A DNA stretch of 64,000 nt, taken from NCBI RefSeq assembly GCF_900103125.1, contig NZ_FNJV01000013.1:62001-126000 (forward strand), in the 5' to 3' direction. This stretch comes from Mucilaginibacter sp. OK268 (GTDB taxonomy: Bacteria; Bacteroidota; Bacteroidia; Sphingobacteriales; Sphingobacteriaceae). The position numbers and the translations under genes were made by a program. The notes beneath the pieces are model-generated. The model did not search any database, had not been told where the DNA came from, and was given only the letters and a program-made list of their open reading frames with translations. Positions 34,150 to 43,916 of this stretch are shown here, piece after piece (within the stretch, counting starts at the first letter, position 1; every line of letters starts with the position of its first letter).

Positions 34150-37100
34150 TTACAATCCTACGTTAACACCAAAAGTAATTGTACGCGGTTGTGGAGCCGA
34201 GTAAAAATCAACACCCTGATTGATAGTACTTGCCTGATAATCGGCGTTAACTTCCGGATCCCAGCCTTTATACTTGGTTATCAGGAACAGGTTGTAAGCG
34301 TTAACAAATACCCTTGCTCTATCCAGTTTAATTTTTGACAACACACTTTTAGGGATGTTATAACCAAAAGCAACCGTTTTACAACGCACGTATGAACCGC
34401 CAGACAGATACCGGCTGGAAGGACTGGTACCGTTAGAATAAAACAAACGAGGTTCGGGTATATTGGTGATATCACCTGGTTTGTCCCAATACTTTAACTG
34501 ATCAACGGTTTGGTTATCAAATCCATTACTGGCACTCGCGCTCATATACTGGCCTCCGCTATTGTAGATCTTATTTCCGAATGAACCCTGGAAGGTAACA
34601 GCCAGATCAAAACCGGCATAGTTAAATGTATTGGTTATACCACCTGTAACGCTTGGTATTGGGTTACCTAATACCACACTTGATGCCTGATTGTAATTAT
34701 TGGTTGTGCTGCGGTCAATTACTTTTCCGCTGGCATCTTTGGTGTTTTTATAATACAAGGCATCGCCATTAGCCGGATCTACACCGGCATACTCCGGTCC
34801 GTAAAATACGCCTATCTGTTGTCCTTCAATTACCCTGTTTAAATCATTTGTACCAATAATCTGTCCATTAACATACGTAACTTTATTTTTAAGATAAGCC
34901 AGGTTAAAAGCGGTTGTCCATTTAAATTTGCCAACAAAATTGTCCGATGATACGGTTATCTCATAGCCCCGATTATACAATTTACCCAAATTTTGTGTTT
35001 GCGTGGCAATACCCAATGTTTGAGGTACGTTTACGTCAAGCAAAAGGTCACGGGTACTTTTGTTGTAATAATCAAACGTCGCATTTAAACGGTTATTAAA
35101 AAAGCCTACCTCTAAACCCAAATCAAGTTGCGCTGTGGTTTCCCATTTCAGATTAGGATTAGCCAATTGATAAAAACGCTGACCCGGTACACCATTGTAG
35201 CCGGCATCGCCATAAAATAAGCCTAATGAAGCATAATTACCAATATTACCATTACCAGTTAAACCATAGCTGGCTTTCAACTTTAAATTGCTGAAAGTTT
35301 TGGAGTCCTTCAAAAAATCTTCCTGACTCAGTACCCAACCGGCAGACGCAGCAGGGAAATAACCATAGCGGTTTTTTTCGCTGAATCTGGAAGATCCCTG
35401 AGCAGTAGCACTTACTGTTAACAAGTATTTACTCTTGTAAGCATAGTTGGCTCTTGCAAAATAGGATACAAAACTATATTCAGACCGTTTGGAGTAGCCT
35501 CCAGATTTTACAGCCGCGTCAATAATTTGCTTATACGCGTCTGAAGGAAATTGCTGACCCTGAATATCGTTACCCGCATTATTATAATACTCATAACTTG
35601 TACCTGCCGTTGCATCTAAGGTATTATCCGCCCCGAAAGTATCCTTATAAGTAAAGTAATTGTTCACCGTAAAATGCGACACGGTAGTTTGGGTATTTTC
35701 ACCAAATCCATTCGGTTGCCCGCTATTTCTCAAAGTGGCTACACCCTGGTAGGAGTCCTCATTCTGGTTAGTTTGATCTACACCAAATTCCGACCGGAAT
35801 GAAAGTTTTTTGAGGATCTGCCAGTTGCCATATACATTACCTAACGTGCGGTAAACATTGGTATGGAAATAAGCATTATCAACATTAATTAAAGGATTAT
35901 AATAAACCGGATAATTACCTGACTGCCCCGGAGGAGTGCCACTTATTAAACCACTACGGGGATCGATGATAGGAGTAATTGGCGACAATGCAACAATTTG
36001 CAATGGCGTGCCAAACGAGTTATCATTATCAATACGCTTGTTTAAAGTATGGGTAAAGTTTAAATTCATACCTACATCCAGGTTCTTATATACCTTGGTA
36101 TTCAGGTTTATACGGCCCGACATCCTGATGAAGCCATTCCCTTTAAGTATACCTGTTTGATCAAGATATTGACCACCGATGTAATAGGTTGTTTTTTCGT
36201 TACCGCCGGATATATTCAAGTCATATATGGATTGCGGAGCATGTTGAAAAGCCTGTTTCTCCCAGTCGGTATTGGTTTTACCCCAATCCGTACTGCCCGC
36301 TGCATACCGGGTAAATCTACTTTCCACAAATGCTTTTTCGTCAGCTATAGCATCTTCAACTGTAGCGTAACCCAAATCCGGATTTAAAAAGTCTTGTTTA
36401 CCAGCACCAATAGCAGCACGCTCTTCTAAGGCCATCCATTGGGTACTATTTAAAAACTCGCGATGGCGCGAAGGCTTGCTTGTGCCCCATTGCGCTGAAA
36501 AGTTAACCTTGGCATCACCTGCCTTACCCTTTTTTGTAGTAATGAGTAGTACACCATTTGATGCACGTGCACCGTATATAGCCGTAGCCGACGCATCTTT
36601 CAGGATCTGAACGGATTCAACATCATTAAAGTTGATATCCGCAAGCGGATCTGTACCGGCCGTTGTTGTTGAGATATCAGTACTGGTGGTAACAATACCG
36701 TCAATTACTACTAAAGGTTGTGTACCTGCCGAAATGGAAGCAGTACCACGGATGCTTATTTTGATACCCTGTCCCAGTTTACCATTATTGGCCTGGATGT
36801 TTACACCTGCCGCTTTACCTTGTATGGCTTGCTCAAGTGTAGTTACCGGAGTATTCTGTATCTCTTTTGATGATACTGTAGCGATAGATCCGGTTATAGC
36901 CTGTCTCTGTTGTGAACCATAACCAACTACTACAACTTCGGTAAGTTGTTTAGAATCTGACTCCAGTTGTACATTTAACGGTTTTCCATTGATAGGAAGT
37001 TCGGTTTCCTTAAATCCAAGGAATCTAAAAACCAGCACCTTTGCAGTAGCCGGAACCGTAAGGCTGTATGTGCCATTTACACCGGTTTGAGTGCCAACTC

Positions 37101-37248
37101 CCTGAGCCCCTTTTACAGTTACACTTACCCCAGGTAAGGGCGAACCGTCTTTCTGATCTGTTATTTTACCTGTAATAACACGGCTTTGTGCTAAACCAAA
37201 TGTAATACAAGAAAACAACAACAAAATTGTTAGTAAATTTTTCTTCAT
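34150..37248 (-). CDS. SusC/RagA-type TonB-dependent outer-membrane transporter
   Basis: The 1032-residue importer has a signal peptide (LLLFSCITFGLAQ), a carboxypeptidase-D-like regulatory domain (about 22-105; GKITDQKDGSPLPGVSV), a TonB-box-like TEVVVVGYG, the plug (IRGTASISAGTQPLVVIDGI) and a 22-strand barrel ending FGVNVGL with an aromatic-poor last strand. There is no STN domain, so control through an anti-sigma factor is not expected. It is first in the operon with susD and would use TonB/ExbB/ExbD energy, for which one system lies at 59-62 kb. Substrate unknown. Confidence 0.95.
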   Translation of the reverse strand: MKKNLLTILLLFSCITFGLAQSRVITGKITDQKDGSPLPGVSVTVKGAQGVGTQTGVNGTYSLTVPATAKVLVFRFLGFKETELPINGKPLNVQLESDSKQLTEVVVVGYGSQQRQAITGSIATVSSKEIQNTPVTTLEQAIQGKAAGVNIQANNGKLGQGIKISIRGTASISAGTQPLVVIDGIVTTSTDISTTTAGTDPLADINFNDVESVQILKDASATAIYGARASNGVLLITTKKGKAGDAKVNFSAQWGTSKPSRHREFLNSTQWMALEERAAIGAGKQDFLNPDLGYATVEDAIADEKAFVESRFTRYAAGSTDWGKTNTDWEKQAFQHAPQSIYDLNISGGNEKTTYYIGGQYLDQTGILKGNGFIRMSGRINLNTKVYKNLDVGMNLNFTHTLNKRIDNDNSFGTPLQIVALSPITPIIDPRSGLISGTPPGQSGNYPVYYNPLINVDNAYFHTNVYRTLGNVYGNWQILKKLSFRSEFGVDQTNQNEDSYQGVATLRNSGQPNGFGENTQTTVSHFTVNNYFTYKDTFGADNTLDATAGTSYEYYNNAGNDIQGQQFPSDAYKQIIDAAVKSGGYSKRSEYSFVSYFARANYAYKSKYLLTVSATAQGSSRFSEKNRYGYFPAASAGWVLSQEDFLKDSKTFSNLKLKASYGLTGNGNIGNYASLGLFYGDAGYNGVPGQRFYQLANPNLKWETTAQLDLGLEVGFFNNRLNATFDYYNKSTRDLLLDVNVPQTLGIATQTQNLGKLYNRGYEITVSSDNFVGKFKWTTAFNLAYLKNKVTYVNGQIIGTNDLNRVIEGQQIGVFYGPEYAGVDPANGDALYYKNTKDASGKVIDRSTTNNYNQASSVVLGNPIPSVTGGITNTFNYAGFDLAVTFQGSFGNKIYNSGGQYMSASASNGFDNQTVDQLKYWDKPGDITNIPEPRLFYSNGTSPSSRYLSGGSYVRCKTVAFGYNIPKSVLSKIKLDRARVFVNAYNLFLITKYKGWDPEVNADYQASTINQGVDFYSAPQPRTITFGVNVGL

Positions 37249-37375
37249 ATAGTGAAATATTAAATTGAGAAAAGTAATTTAATAAAAAATGAATAAATAA
37301 ACAATAAAAACCATAAAAAAACGTTAGCTTTTTTGCGATTTACATCAAATAGTGTCCAAAAAGTAGGTGAGTTTA

Positions 37376-37873
37376 TTAAAATCCCATCAGGATCTGTCCC
37401 TTCTCTACTTTATCACCTGCCTTTACTTTTATACTCCTTATAGAAACATCCGCCGGCGATTTGATGATGTTTTCCATTTTCATAGCCTCAAGCACCAACA
37501 GGTTATCACCCTTTTTAACCTCATCGCCTTCAGAGGCAAAAACTTTAAGTACCATACCAGGCATCGGGGCTTTTATTTCACTCACCCTCGTGCTGTTCAG
37601 GCTACTTAAGCCCAGTTTATCCAGCAATACATCAAATTGATCTTTGGCGGTTATGGAATAAGTATTGGCGTTTATTTTAATCTCGGCAGTTTTATCAGAG
37701 CTGTTAAAACTAACCACTTCTACCCTATACGATCTGTTGTTTTCAATAACGTGATAGATCCCCTCTCCAATATGCTTAATATCTGGCTCAATTTTGGCAT
37801 TGTTCACCAACAGGTTCTCCCCTGTCCGGTTAACTTCAATATCATGCCGATTATTTACCTTGAGTTGATACAT
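37376..37873 (-). CDS. Biotin/lipoyl carrier protein of an acyl-CoA carboxylase
   Basis: The 165-residue protein has an N-terminal linker-like domain and a C-terminal biotinyl domain beginning IKAPMPGMVLKVFASEGDEVKKGD, with the biotin-accepting Lys in EAMKMENIIKSP. It matches the small carrier subunits of Bacteroidota propionyl- or acetyl-CoA carboxylases. The carboxylase and biotin carboxylase subunits are not beside it, so it would act with partners coded elsewhere. It is transcribed alone, with repeats absent on both sides. Confidence 0.88.
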   Translation of the reverse strand: MYQLKVNNRHDIEVNRTGENLLVNNAKIEPDIKHIGEGIYHVIENNRSYRVEVVSFNSSDKTAEIKINANTYSITAKDQFDVLLDKLGLSSLNSTRVSEIKAPMPGMVLKVFASEGDEVKKGDNLLVLEAMKMENIIKSPADVSIRSIKVKAGDKVEKGQILMGF

Positions 37874-37986
37874 TCGTTTTGAATATTAGGATAAAGTGGT
37901 TAAAAGCTGTTTTTAGGAAACAACCATTATAAAGTTATCAATTATTATCCTCAATAACAATTATATAAAACACCTATCTGGTGTTT

Positions 37987-38649
37987 TTATTGAGTAAATA
38001 TATATTGAATAAGATTTGCGCCCATTTTTAAGGCTTTTAAGCGGGCTTCCTGCGTATCGCCGGCATAGGTGCCATAATCTTCCCAGCCATTGCCCAGATC
38101 GCACTCATAGGTATAAAAACACACTAGTCTGCCTTTGTAAATAAGCCCGAAGCCCTGCGCCCGTTTACCATCATGTTCATGAATTTTAGGCAGGCCATTG
38201 GGGAAGGGATATTTTTGATGATAGATGAGATGATTAACCGGCAATTCTACAAAATCAAGCTCCGGGAAAACCTTTTTCATTTGCGGACGAATAAATTTAT
38301 CAAAACCATAATTATCGTCGATATGCAGAAAACCGCCTCCGGTTAAATACTTGCGCAGATTGCGCGCCTCCTGATCGGTAAATATCACGTTGCCATGACC
38401 TGTCATAAAGGTAAAGGGATAATTAAACAACGAAGCGCTGCCTACTTCTACTACATCGTCATCGGCCTCAAAGTTGGTTTTTAAATTTTCGTTGCAAAAT
38501 TTGATCAGGTTGGGCAATGCGGTTCTATCGCCGTACCAGTCGCCACCGCCGCTATATTTAAGCCGTGCAATTTTGTAAGCAGGATTGTTAAAGCTACTCA
38601 TGAATATAATGGCAGCAAAAGCAAAACAAAAAATTTTAGCTATTTTCAT
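37987..38649 (-). CDS. DUF4159 exported protein
   Basis: The 220-residue protein has a short signal peptide (FCFAFAAIIFMSSF). YSGGGDWYGDRTALPNLIKFC, GGFLHIDDNYGFDKFIRPQMKKVFPE and CDLGNGWEDYG are the DUF4159 hallmarks. The fold resembles glutamine amidotransferase-like domains without an obvious nucleophile Cys. The function is not known. It overlaps the rsmE stop-side by 4 bases (ATGA), so rsmE and this gene are translated together. Confidence 0.88.
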   Translation of the reverse strand: MKIAKIFCFAFAAIIFMSSFNNPAYKIARLKYSGGGDWYGDRTALPNLIKFCNENLKTNFEADDDVVEVGSASLFNYPFTFMTGHGNVIFTDQEARNLRKYLTGGGFLHIDDNYGFDKFIRPQMKKVFPELDFVELPVNHLIYHQKYPFPNGLPKIHEHDGKRAQGFGLIYKGRLVCFYTYECDLGNGWEDYGTYAGDTQEARLKALKMGANLIQYIFTQ

Positions 38650-39353
38650 ATGCGATTTAAAAAGTTCACCTCAAAACAGGCTTCGAGTGCTGCTGTTTCG
38701 GTACGCAGGCGGCTTTCACCTAAAGTTATGGGTTTAAAACCGTTTTGCAAAGCACTTTCAATTTCGGCGGGGGTAAAATCACCTTCAGGTCCTATCAATA
38801 TCAGGTAACGGCCATGTGGCAGTAACTCATCACGCAGGTTAAGTTTATCGCCTGGTTCGCAATGTGCGATAAACTTTTGTCCATCAAACGGGCGCGATAA
38901 AAGTTCATTTAACTTTACCGGTTCATTTAAAACCGGATGGTAAGCTTTAATAGACTGTTTTATAGCCGCTGTAATGATCTTGTTTAAACGATCAACCTTA
39001 GCTTCCTTACGCTCTGATCGTTGAGTGATGATCAATGATACCTCATCAATACCAATCTCGGTGGCTTTCTCCAGAAACCACTCCAGGCGTTCAATATTTT
39101 TGGTAGGGGCTACTGCTAAGTGCAGGTAATGGTTACGTTTGTTATAGTTTTCTGTAACCGAAGTAATTTGCAGTATGGTACGCTTAGGATGGGCATCCTG
39201 TATCACCGCGGTATAAAAGCCGCCACGGCCGTCAATCAGTTGTACTTCGCTGCCTGCCTCCAGCCGCAATACACGGATAGCATGCTTGCTTTCTTCTTCA
39301 CTAAGAAAATATTGCGGGTGCGAGGGTGCTATATCAGGTGTATAAAAAAGCAT
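38646..39353 (-). CDS. rsmE: 16S rRNA (uracil-1498-N3)-methyltransferase RsmE
   Basis: RsmE methylates U1498 in helix 44 of 16S rRNA. From the ATG at 39353 the protein has 235 residues, starting MLFYTPDI. A PUA-like N-terminus is followed by a SPOUT fold with LILIGPEGDFTPAEIE, TLGESRLRTETAALEA (the deep-knot SAM site). The frame continues 12 codons upstream to 39389, but these fall in a repeat, so the shorter start is preferred. The stop overlaps the DUF4159 start by 4 bases. Confidence 0.94.
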   Translation of the reverse strand: MLFYTPDIAPSHPQYFLSEEESKHAIRVLRLEAGSEVQLIDGRGGFYTAVIQDAHPKRTILQITSVTENYNKRNHYLHLAVAPTKNIERLEWFLEKATEIGIDEVSLIITQRSERKEAKVDRLNKIITAAIKQSIKAYHPVLNEPVKLNELLSRPFDGQKFIAHCEPGDKLNLRDELLPHGRYLILIGPEGDFTPAEIESALQNGFKPITLGESRLRTETAALEACFEVNFLNRI

Positions 39354-39363
39354 AAAATCAAAA

Positions 39364-39436
39364 GCTGAAAGCTTAAGGCTTAAAGCCAAAAGTCTGAATA
39401 CATAAAGCTTTGTGCTTTCAGCCTTAAGCTTTCAGC
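39364..39436. repeat. Dyad phrase repeat between corC-like gene and rsmE
   Basis: GCTGAAAGCTTAAGGCT (39364-39380) pairs exactly with AGCCTTAAGCTTTCAGC (39420-39436). The inner words AAAGCC, AAAGCTT and GCTTTC continue the same theme. It sits between the two minus-strand genes. Confidence 0.8.
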
Positions 39437-39441
39437 ATCAC

Positions 39442-40782
39442 TCAGTGTAAATCTACCGCATCTTCTTCATTTATCAGCAACTCTAATTTAACTGATTCGA
39501 TGTTTTGATCGGATTTACGCAACACGGTAATATTATATCCGTTTGATTCTTTTTGTTCGCCTACGTCTGGGATCTTGCCAAATATATCTCCAAGCCATCC
39601 CGATACCGTATCAAAGTCGCCATCTTCCGGAAGATCATGCGGCAGATGTTCATTCACATCATATATAGGGGCAAGCGCATTCACGATAAATTCCCGGTCG
39701 TTCACTTTTTCAACAATAGGTTTTTCCTCATCGTACTCATCCTGTATCTCGCCCACCAGTTCTTCTACAATATCTTCCAACGTAACCATACCCGCTGTGC
39801 CACCAAATTCATCAAGCACAATAGCTATCTGAATCCGTTTCTGCTGCAATTCGGCCATCAGATCATTGATCTTCTTGGTTTCAGGAATAAAATAGGGCTT
39901 GCGGATAATGTTTTTTAACACGATCTCCTCATTCCGGGCCAACAACGGTAAGATATCTTTGGCGTGTACAATTCCAATGATCTTATCGATCACATCATCA
40001 TAAACAGGCATGCGTGAATATCCTTCGGTGATGATCATATCCAGCAGTTCTTCTTTGGTAGAACTGATATCAATGCCTGATATTTTTGTACGGGGCACCA
40101 TGATGTTCTTAACCACACGCTCGTTAAAATCAAACACGTTCTGGATCAGTTCATGTTCGTTTGAATCTAAAGCGCCTGATTCTTTACCTTGTTCAAGCAG
40201 GTATTGTAATTCTTCGGAGCTGTGATGAGCTTCTCCGCCTTCTAAAGTATTAATACCTAAAAGCCTCAAAATAAAATTAGCAAACCCATTTAACAACCAT
40301 ATCAAAGGTTTGAAAAACACAAAGAAAAACCTAAGTGGAAGAGAAACCGCCAGCACGGTACGTACCGATTTTTGAATGGCTATTGATTTAGGAGCAAGTT
40401 CACCAAATACAATATGCAATACCGTAATAAAGGTAAAAGCTAAAATATGACTGGCAGTAATAAAACCACTGGAAAGCGTTATTCCAATGGCCAGAAAGCC
40501 CCTGATCACAATATTAGTGGCTACTTCTTCACCCACAACACCTAATGCCAGTGATGCTATAGTGATGCCTAATTGTGTTGCAGCCAGGTAACCATCCAGG
40601 TTGTGTAATATGCCGCGAGCAACCTTGGCAACTCCACTTCCTGATTTGGCCTTTATTTCAATTTGTGAACCCCGTACCCTTACCATGGCAAACTCTGCGG
40701 CTACAAAAAAACCGTTGAGCAAAACCAGGAATACGGTTGCAATTAAATAAAAAGTACTTATTTCGTAATGCGCGGGGTCCAT
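39442..40782 (-). CDS. CNNM/CorC-type membrane protein with CBS domains (HlyC/CorC family)
   Basis: The 446-residue protein has an N-terminal CNNM (DUF21) domain with four membrane spans (about 12-175), two CBS domains (FNERVVKNIMVPRTKISGID and ILPLLARNEEIVLKNIIRKPYF), and a C-terminal CorC-HlyC domain (YDVNEHLPHDLPEDGDFDTVSGWL). The family exports or regulates Mg2+ and related cations; annotation as haemolysin is historical. It is followed by rsmE and preceded, 7 bases away, by ppa, so these form one operon. Confidence 0.93.
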   Translation of the reverse strand: MDPAHYEISTFYLIATVFLVLLNGFFVAAEFAMVRVRGSQIEIKAKSGSGVAKVARGILHNLDGYLAATQLGITIASLALGVVGEEVATNIVIRGFLAIGITLSSGFITASHILAFTFITVLHIVFGELAPKSIAIQKSVRTVLAVSLPLRFFFVFFKPLIWLLNGFANFILRLLGINTLEGGEAHHSSEELQYLLEQGKESGALDSNEHELIQNVFDFNERVVKNIMVPRTKISGIDISSTKEELLDMIITEGYSRMPVYDDVIDKIIGIVHAKDILPLLARNEEIVLKNIIRKPYFIPETKKINDLMAELQQKRIQIAIVLDEFGGTAGMVTLEDIVEELVGEIQDEYDEEKPIVEKVNDREFIVNALAPIYDVNEHLPHDLPEDGDFDTVSGWLGDIFGKIPDVGEQKESNGYNITVLRKSDQNIESVKLELLINEEDAVDLH

Positions 40783-40789
40783 CTATTAA

Positions 40790-41335
40790 TTATTGCGTGA
40801 CAGGAAATGTAGTCTTATACAGTTCCAAACTTTCTTGTATCACCTTATGTGCGTAACGTAAACCCAATAAATGTTCAATGGTTACGTTTTTACCTTCCAG
40901 CTTTTTGTAATCTTTAAAGAAACGAACGATCTCGGTCATGGCATGCGGGGGCAGCTCATTCAGGTCGTTGATATAATTTACTGACATGTCATTTTTGGCT
41001 ACTGCAATGATCTTATCATCCTGCTCGCCATTATCAACCATGTGCATCACACCTACAACTTTGGCCTCGATGATCGACATGGGGAATACGTCAATAGAGC
41101 ATAACACCAGGATGTCCAGCGGATCTTTATCATCACAATAAGTTTGCGGGATAAAACCATAGTTTGCAGGGTACATTACCGACGAAAATAAAACACGATC
41201 AAGCTTTAATAAACCTGAATCTTTATCAATTTCATATTTGGCTTTTGAACCTTTAGGGATTTCGATGATTGCATTAACAATTTCAGGGATATTTTCGCCA
41301 GGAGAAACCTGGTGCCAGGGGTGTTGTGTACTCAT
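40790..41335 (-). CDS. ppa: Inorganic pyrophosphatase (family I)
   Basis: Soluble pyrophosphatase removes PPi made in biosynthesis. The 181-residue protein has EIPKGSKAKYEIDKDSGLLKLDR, the metal motif CDDKDPLDILVL, and KVVGVMHMVDNGEQDDKIIAV. Family I enzymes are of this length. It is 7 bases from the CorC-like gene and 19 bases from the DedA gene, so it is likely in the same operon. Pairing with a Mg2+ transporter-type protein fits the enzyme's Mg2+ need, but that link is speculative. Confidence 0.96.
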   Translation of the reverse strand: MSTQHPWHQVSPGENIPEIVNAIIEIPKGSKAKYEIDKDSGLLKLDRVLFSSVMYPANYGFIPQTYCDDKDPLDILVLCSIDVFPMSIIEAKVVGVMHMVDNGEQDDKIIAVAKNDMSVNYINDLNELPPHAMTEIVRFFKDYKKLEGKNVTIEHLLGLRYAHKVIQESLELYKTTFPVTQ

Positions 41336-41354
41336 TTAGTATATTCTATTTATA

Positions 41355-41996
41355 TTATTTATTTTCTTTTGCTTCTAATATTTTCTTTCTTACATAAGCT
41401 ACTATCAACGGAATAGAAGTAGCTATGATCAATCCTAAAACAATGTACTGCAGATAATCTTTTAACTGCGGAAAGCGTTTTCCCAGAAAAAAGCCGCTCA
41501 GGGTAAACGCGCATACCCAGGTTACACTGCCTATAAAGTTAAATAAAGTAAACCTCTTTATATCAACCTTTACCACACCTGCAAATATAGGGGCAAATGT
41601 TCTAACTATAGGGAAAAATCTGCCTAAAATCAAAGCCATGCCACCATACTTATTATAAAAATCGCTGGCCAGTGTCACGTATCGTTTTTTAAAGAACAGG
41701 GAATCATTTTTATTGAACAATACCGGCCCCGTTCGATATCCGAACCAATAGCCAGCAAAGTTACCTAATACTCCGGCACCAATAAGCGATAAAACCAATG
41801 TGGATATAGTTACATCAACCTTCCCTGCCGCACACAGCAGGCCTGCCATGAACAGCAGATAATCTCCCGGTAAAAAAAAACCAAAAAATAGGCCGGTTTC
41901 AGCAAACACAACAACAAGCAAGAGATAAAAGCCCCCCCTGCTTATAATGGATTGAGCGTCCGTTAAATTTTGAAGGTATTCCCAAAAACTTTCCAT
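41355..41996 (-). CDS. DedA/SNARE-associated membrane protein
   Basis: The 213-residue protein has five or six hydrophobic segments with the DedA signatures ETGLFFGFFLPGDYLLFMAGLL, GYWFGYRTGP, ALILGRFFPIVRTFAPIFAGV and FNFIGSVTWV. DedA proteins are needed for envelope integrity, and some move undecaprenyl phosphate or phospholipids. The essential Glu, Asp and Arg residues of the family are present. It lies downstream of nuoN by 57 bases on the same strand. Confidence 0.94.
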   Translation of the reverse strand: MESFWEYLQNLTDAQSIISRGGFYLLLVVVFAETGLFFGFFLPGDYLLFMAGLLCAAGKVDVTISTLVLSLIGAGVLGNFAGYWFGYRTGPVLFNKNDSLFFKKRYVTLASDFYNKYGGMALILGRFFPIVRTFAPIFAGVVKVDIKRFTLFNFIGSVTWVCAFTLSGFFLGKRFPQLKDYLQYIVLGLIIATSIPLIVAYVRKKILEAKENK

Positions 41997-42053
41997 TCAC
42001 TATATCTGTAAAACTACAAATATTAAATCAATTTGCAGTTATCCAGTTATTGA

Positions 42054-43430
42054 TTAAATGAACCTGGCAATAAAATCAGGGTAAACACCGATAAGAATAG
42101 TTACCAGCGCCGAGATGATAAATACTATTTTATAGTAAGCAGGCACCACCAGTTCGGTACGATCAGCCGTGCGGAAATACATGGCGATAATAACCCTGAA
42201 ATAGTAAAAAATACTGATAATTGCATTTACTACTGCTATAATAACCAACCAAACATGATATTTGGCCAGTGCCCCGGAGAACATGAAAAACTTACCCATA
42301 AAGCCTGCGGTAAGTGGTATACCAGCCAGTGAAAGCATGGCAATAGTTAACACAAATGCCAGAAAAGGGTTACTTTTTGCTAAGCCATTAAAGCTTTCAA
42401 AATTATCGCTACCACTTTGTTGCTGTACCAGTATCAAACTTCCAAACGCAATGATCGAAGCTATAGAGTATGCTGTCGCGTAAATAAATACTGAATTAGC
42501 CGAGCCTGAGCCTAAAGCTACAATAGCAAAAAGCAAGTAGCCGGCATGTGATATACTCGAAAAAGCCAGCATGCGTTTAAAGCTTTGCTGATACAGGGCG
42601 GTGATGTTACCGATAAACAAAGTAATAACGGTAATAACCAATATGACAGGTACCCAAAAATCAGACAATGGCGCAAAACAGGCCGAGAACAAGCGCAGGA
42701 AAGCGGCAAAGCCCGCGGTTTTAACCACGGTTGACATGAACGCGGTGATCAGCGTTGGTGCACCTTCATACACATCCGGTGTCCAGAAGTGGAAAGGGGC
42801 AGCGCCTACTTTAAAGCAAAGACCAACAATGATCAATACTATACCGGTGTAAAACATCGGGTCGGCATGCGGATGGGCCAAAACCCAGTCGCGGATCACT
42901 TCCAGGCTAAATGAACCTGTTGTGCCGTACAATAACGTGATACCAAACAACAGGAATCCTGTTGAAAAAGCGCCCATCAAAAAGTATTTTAAAGCCGCTT
43001 CGTTCGATGCAAAATCACTTTTCTTGATACCTGCCAATATGTATAAGCTTACTGACATGATCTCGATGCCGATAAACAGCATCACCAGGTTATAGAACGA
43101 TACCATCACAATAATACCTGCCAACGAAAACAAAATAATAGCATAGTACTCTGCAATATGTTTACTTATCCTGTCAAAATATCCTTTTGACAACATCAGG
43201 ATAAGTATAGTTGCAATAATGGTGATCCCCGAAAACGCGATAGCAAAATTATCAAACATCATCATACCGTGATATATAGGCAAGGCAACATTATTCCATT
43301 GGGCAATGGCTAAACCTAAGGCCGCCAGCAAACCAATAATAGTAACCGGTAATAATGATTTTGTAGCCTTATATAAGCCGAGATACAAAAGCACTATTGG
43401 TAAAACAGATATGATGATTAAAGTATTCAT
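42054..43430 (-). CDS. nuoN: NADH-quinone oxidoreductase subunit N
   Basis: NuoN is one of three antiporter-like proton-pumping subunits of complex I. The 458-residue protein has about 14 membrane spans, with the proton-path Glu and Lys in FIGIEIMSVSLYILAG and GAAPFHFWTPDVYEGAPTLITAFMSTVVK. It is the last nuo gene, but 533 bases separate it from nuoM, holding phrase repeats and a broken four-helix-bundle gene. Whether nuoN is read from the nuoA promoter through this gap is open. Confidence 0.97.
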   Translation of the reverse strand: MNTLIIISVLPIVLLYLGLYKATKSLLPVTIIGLLAALGLAIAQWNNVALPIYHGMMMFDNFAIAFSGITIIATILILMLSKGYFDRISKHIAEYYAIILFSLAGIIVMVSFYNLVMLFIGIEIMSVSLYILAGIKKSDFASNEAALKYFLMGAFSTGFLLFGITLLYGTTGSFSLEVIRDWVLAHPHADPMFYTGIVLIIVGLCFKVGAAPFHFWTPDVYEGAPTLITAFMSTVVKTAGFAAFLRLFSACFAPLSDFWVPVILVITVITLFIGNITALYQQSFKRMLAFSSISHAGYLLFAIVALGSGSANSVFIYATAYSIASIIAFGSLILVQQQSGSDNFESFNGLAKSNPFLAFVLTIAMLSLAGIPLTAGFMGKFFMFSGALAKYHVWLVIIAVVNAIISIFYYFRVIIAMYFRTADRTELVVPAYYKIVFIISALVTILIGVYPDFIARFI

Positions 43431-43437
43431 TTATGTG

Positions 43438-43489
43438 AAATTCTAAATCCTAAATTCTAAGCTCTAAATCCTAAGCTCTAAAATCGAAC
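43438..43489. repeat. Phrase repeat upstream of nuoN
   Basis: Words AAATTCTAAATCCTAAATTC, TAAGCTCTAAATCC and TAAGCTCTAAAATC follow one another. The same words reappear inverted at 43917-43961, so the four-helix-bundle pseudogene is bracketed. Confidence 0.75.
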
Positions 43490-43510
43490 TTATTAGTTGT
43501 AATTATTTTT

Positions 43511-43883
43511 TTAATTAGTATTCTTCAATTTTTCAAGTATCGCTCCAAAAATTTTCATCAATTCCGTCGCTTCCTGAATTAACGAATCTCTTTTTAATGC
43601 CTGTGATTCATTTACGTCAATCAATTTGAGCCACAATATGCTTTCTTTTGCTTCCTTCCGGCAAATCTTCACCCGATGTTGAAAAATCGTTGCGGCTAAA
43701 ACTCTCATTAGCTTCAATAAAGTTTGCAGCTACCGAACCAGATGAGCGAATAAGCTGTTTATAATATTCAACGTTATGTATATTTCTATCTATTGTTTTT
43801 AAAAACTCCTTACAACTATTAGCAAAGTCAAATGTCCTATCCTCTAAATTATACTTCTTGACATTATTTTCTTTAGCATCCAT
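43511..43883 (-). pseudogene. Four-helix-bundle protein (S23/Avd-like), frameshifted
   Basis: The first reading frame from ATG 43883 gives MDAKENNVKKYNLEDRTFDF, FANSCKEFLKTI and IRSSGSVAANFIEANESFSRNDF, the family hallmark. It then loses the homology. One frame over, QHRVKICRKEAKESILWLKL to ILEKLKNTN continues the pattern to a stop at 43511. Removing one T from the run of five at 43682-43686 (A on the plus strand) joins them into a protein of about 123 residues, the normal size. The family is named from the 23S intervening-sequence protein and includes the Avd protein of diversity-generating retroelements. It interrupts the nuo operon. A sequencing error at the homopolymer cannot be excluded. 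Confidence 0.8.
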
Positions 43884-43916
43884 TTCAAACCTTAAAATTT
43901 AATCATCCCTATTTTA

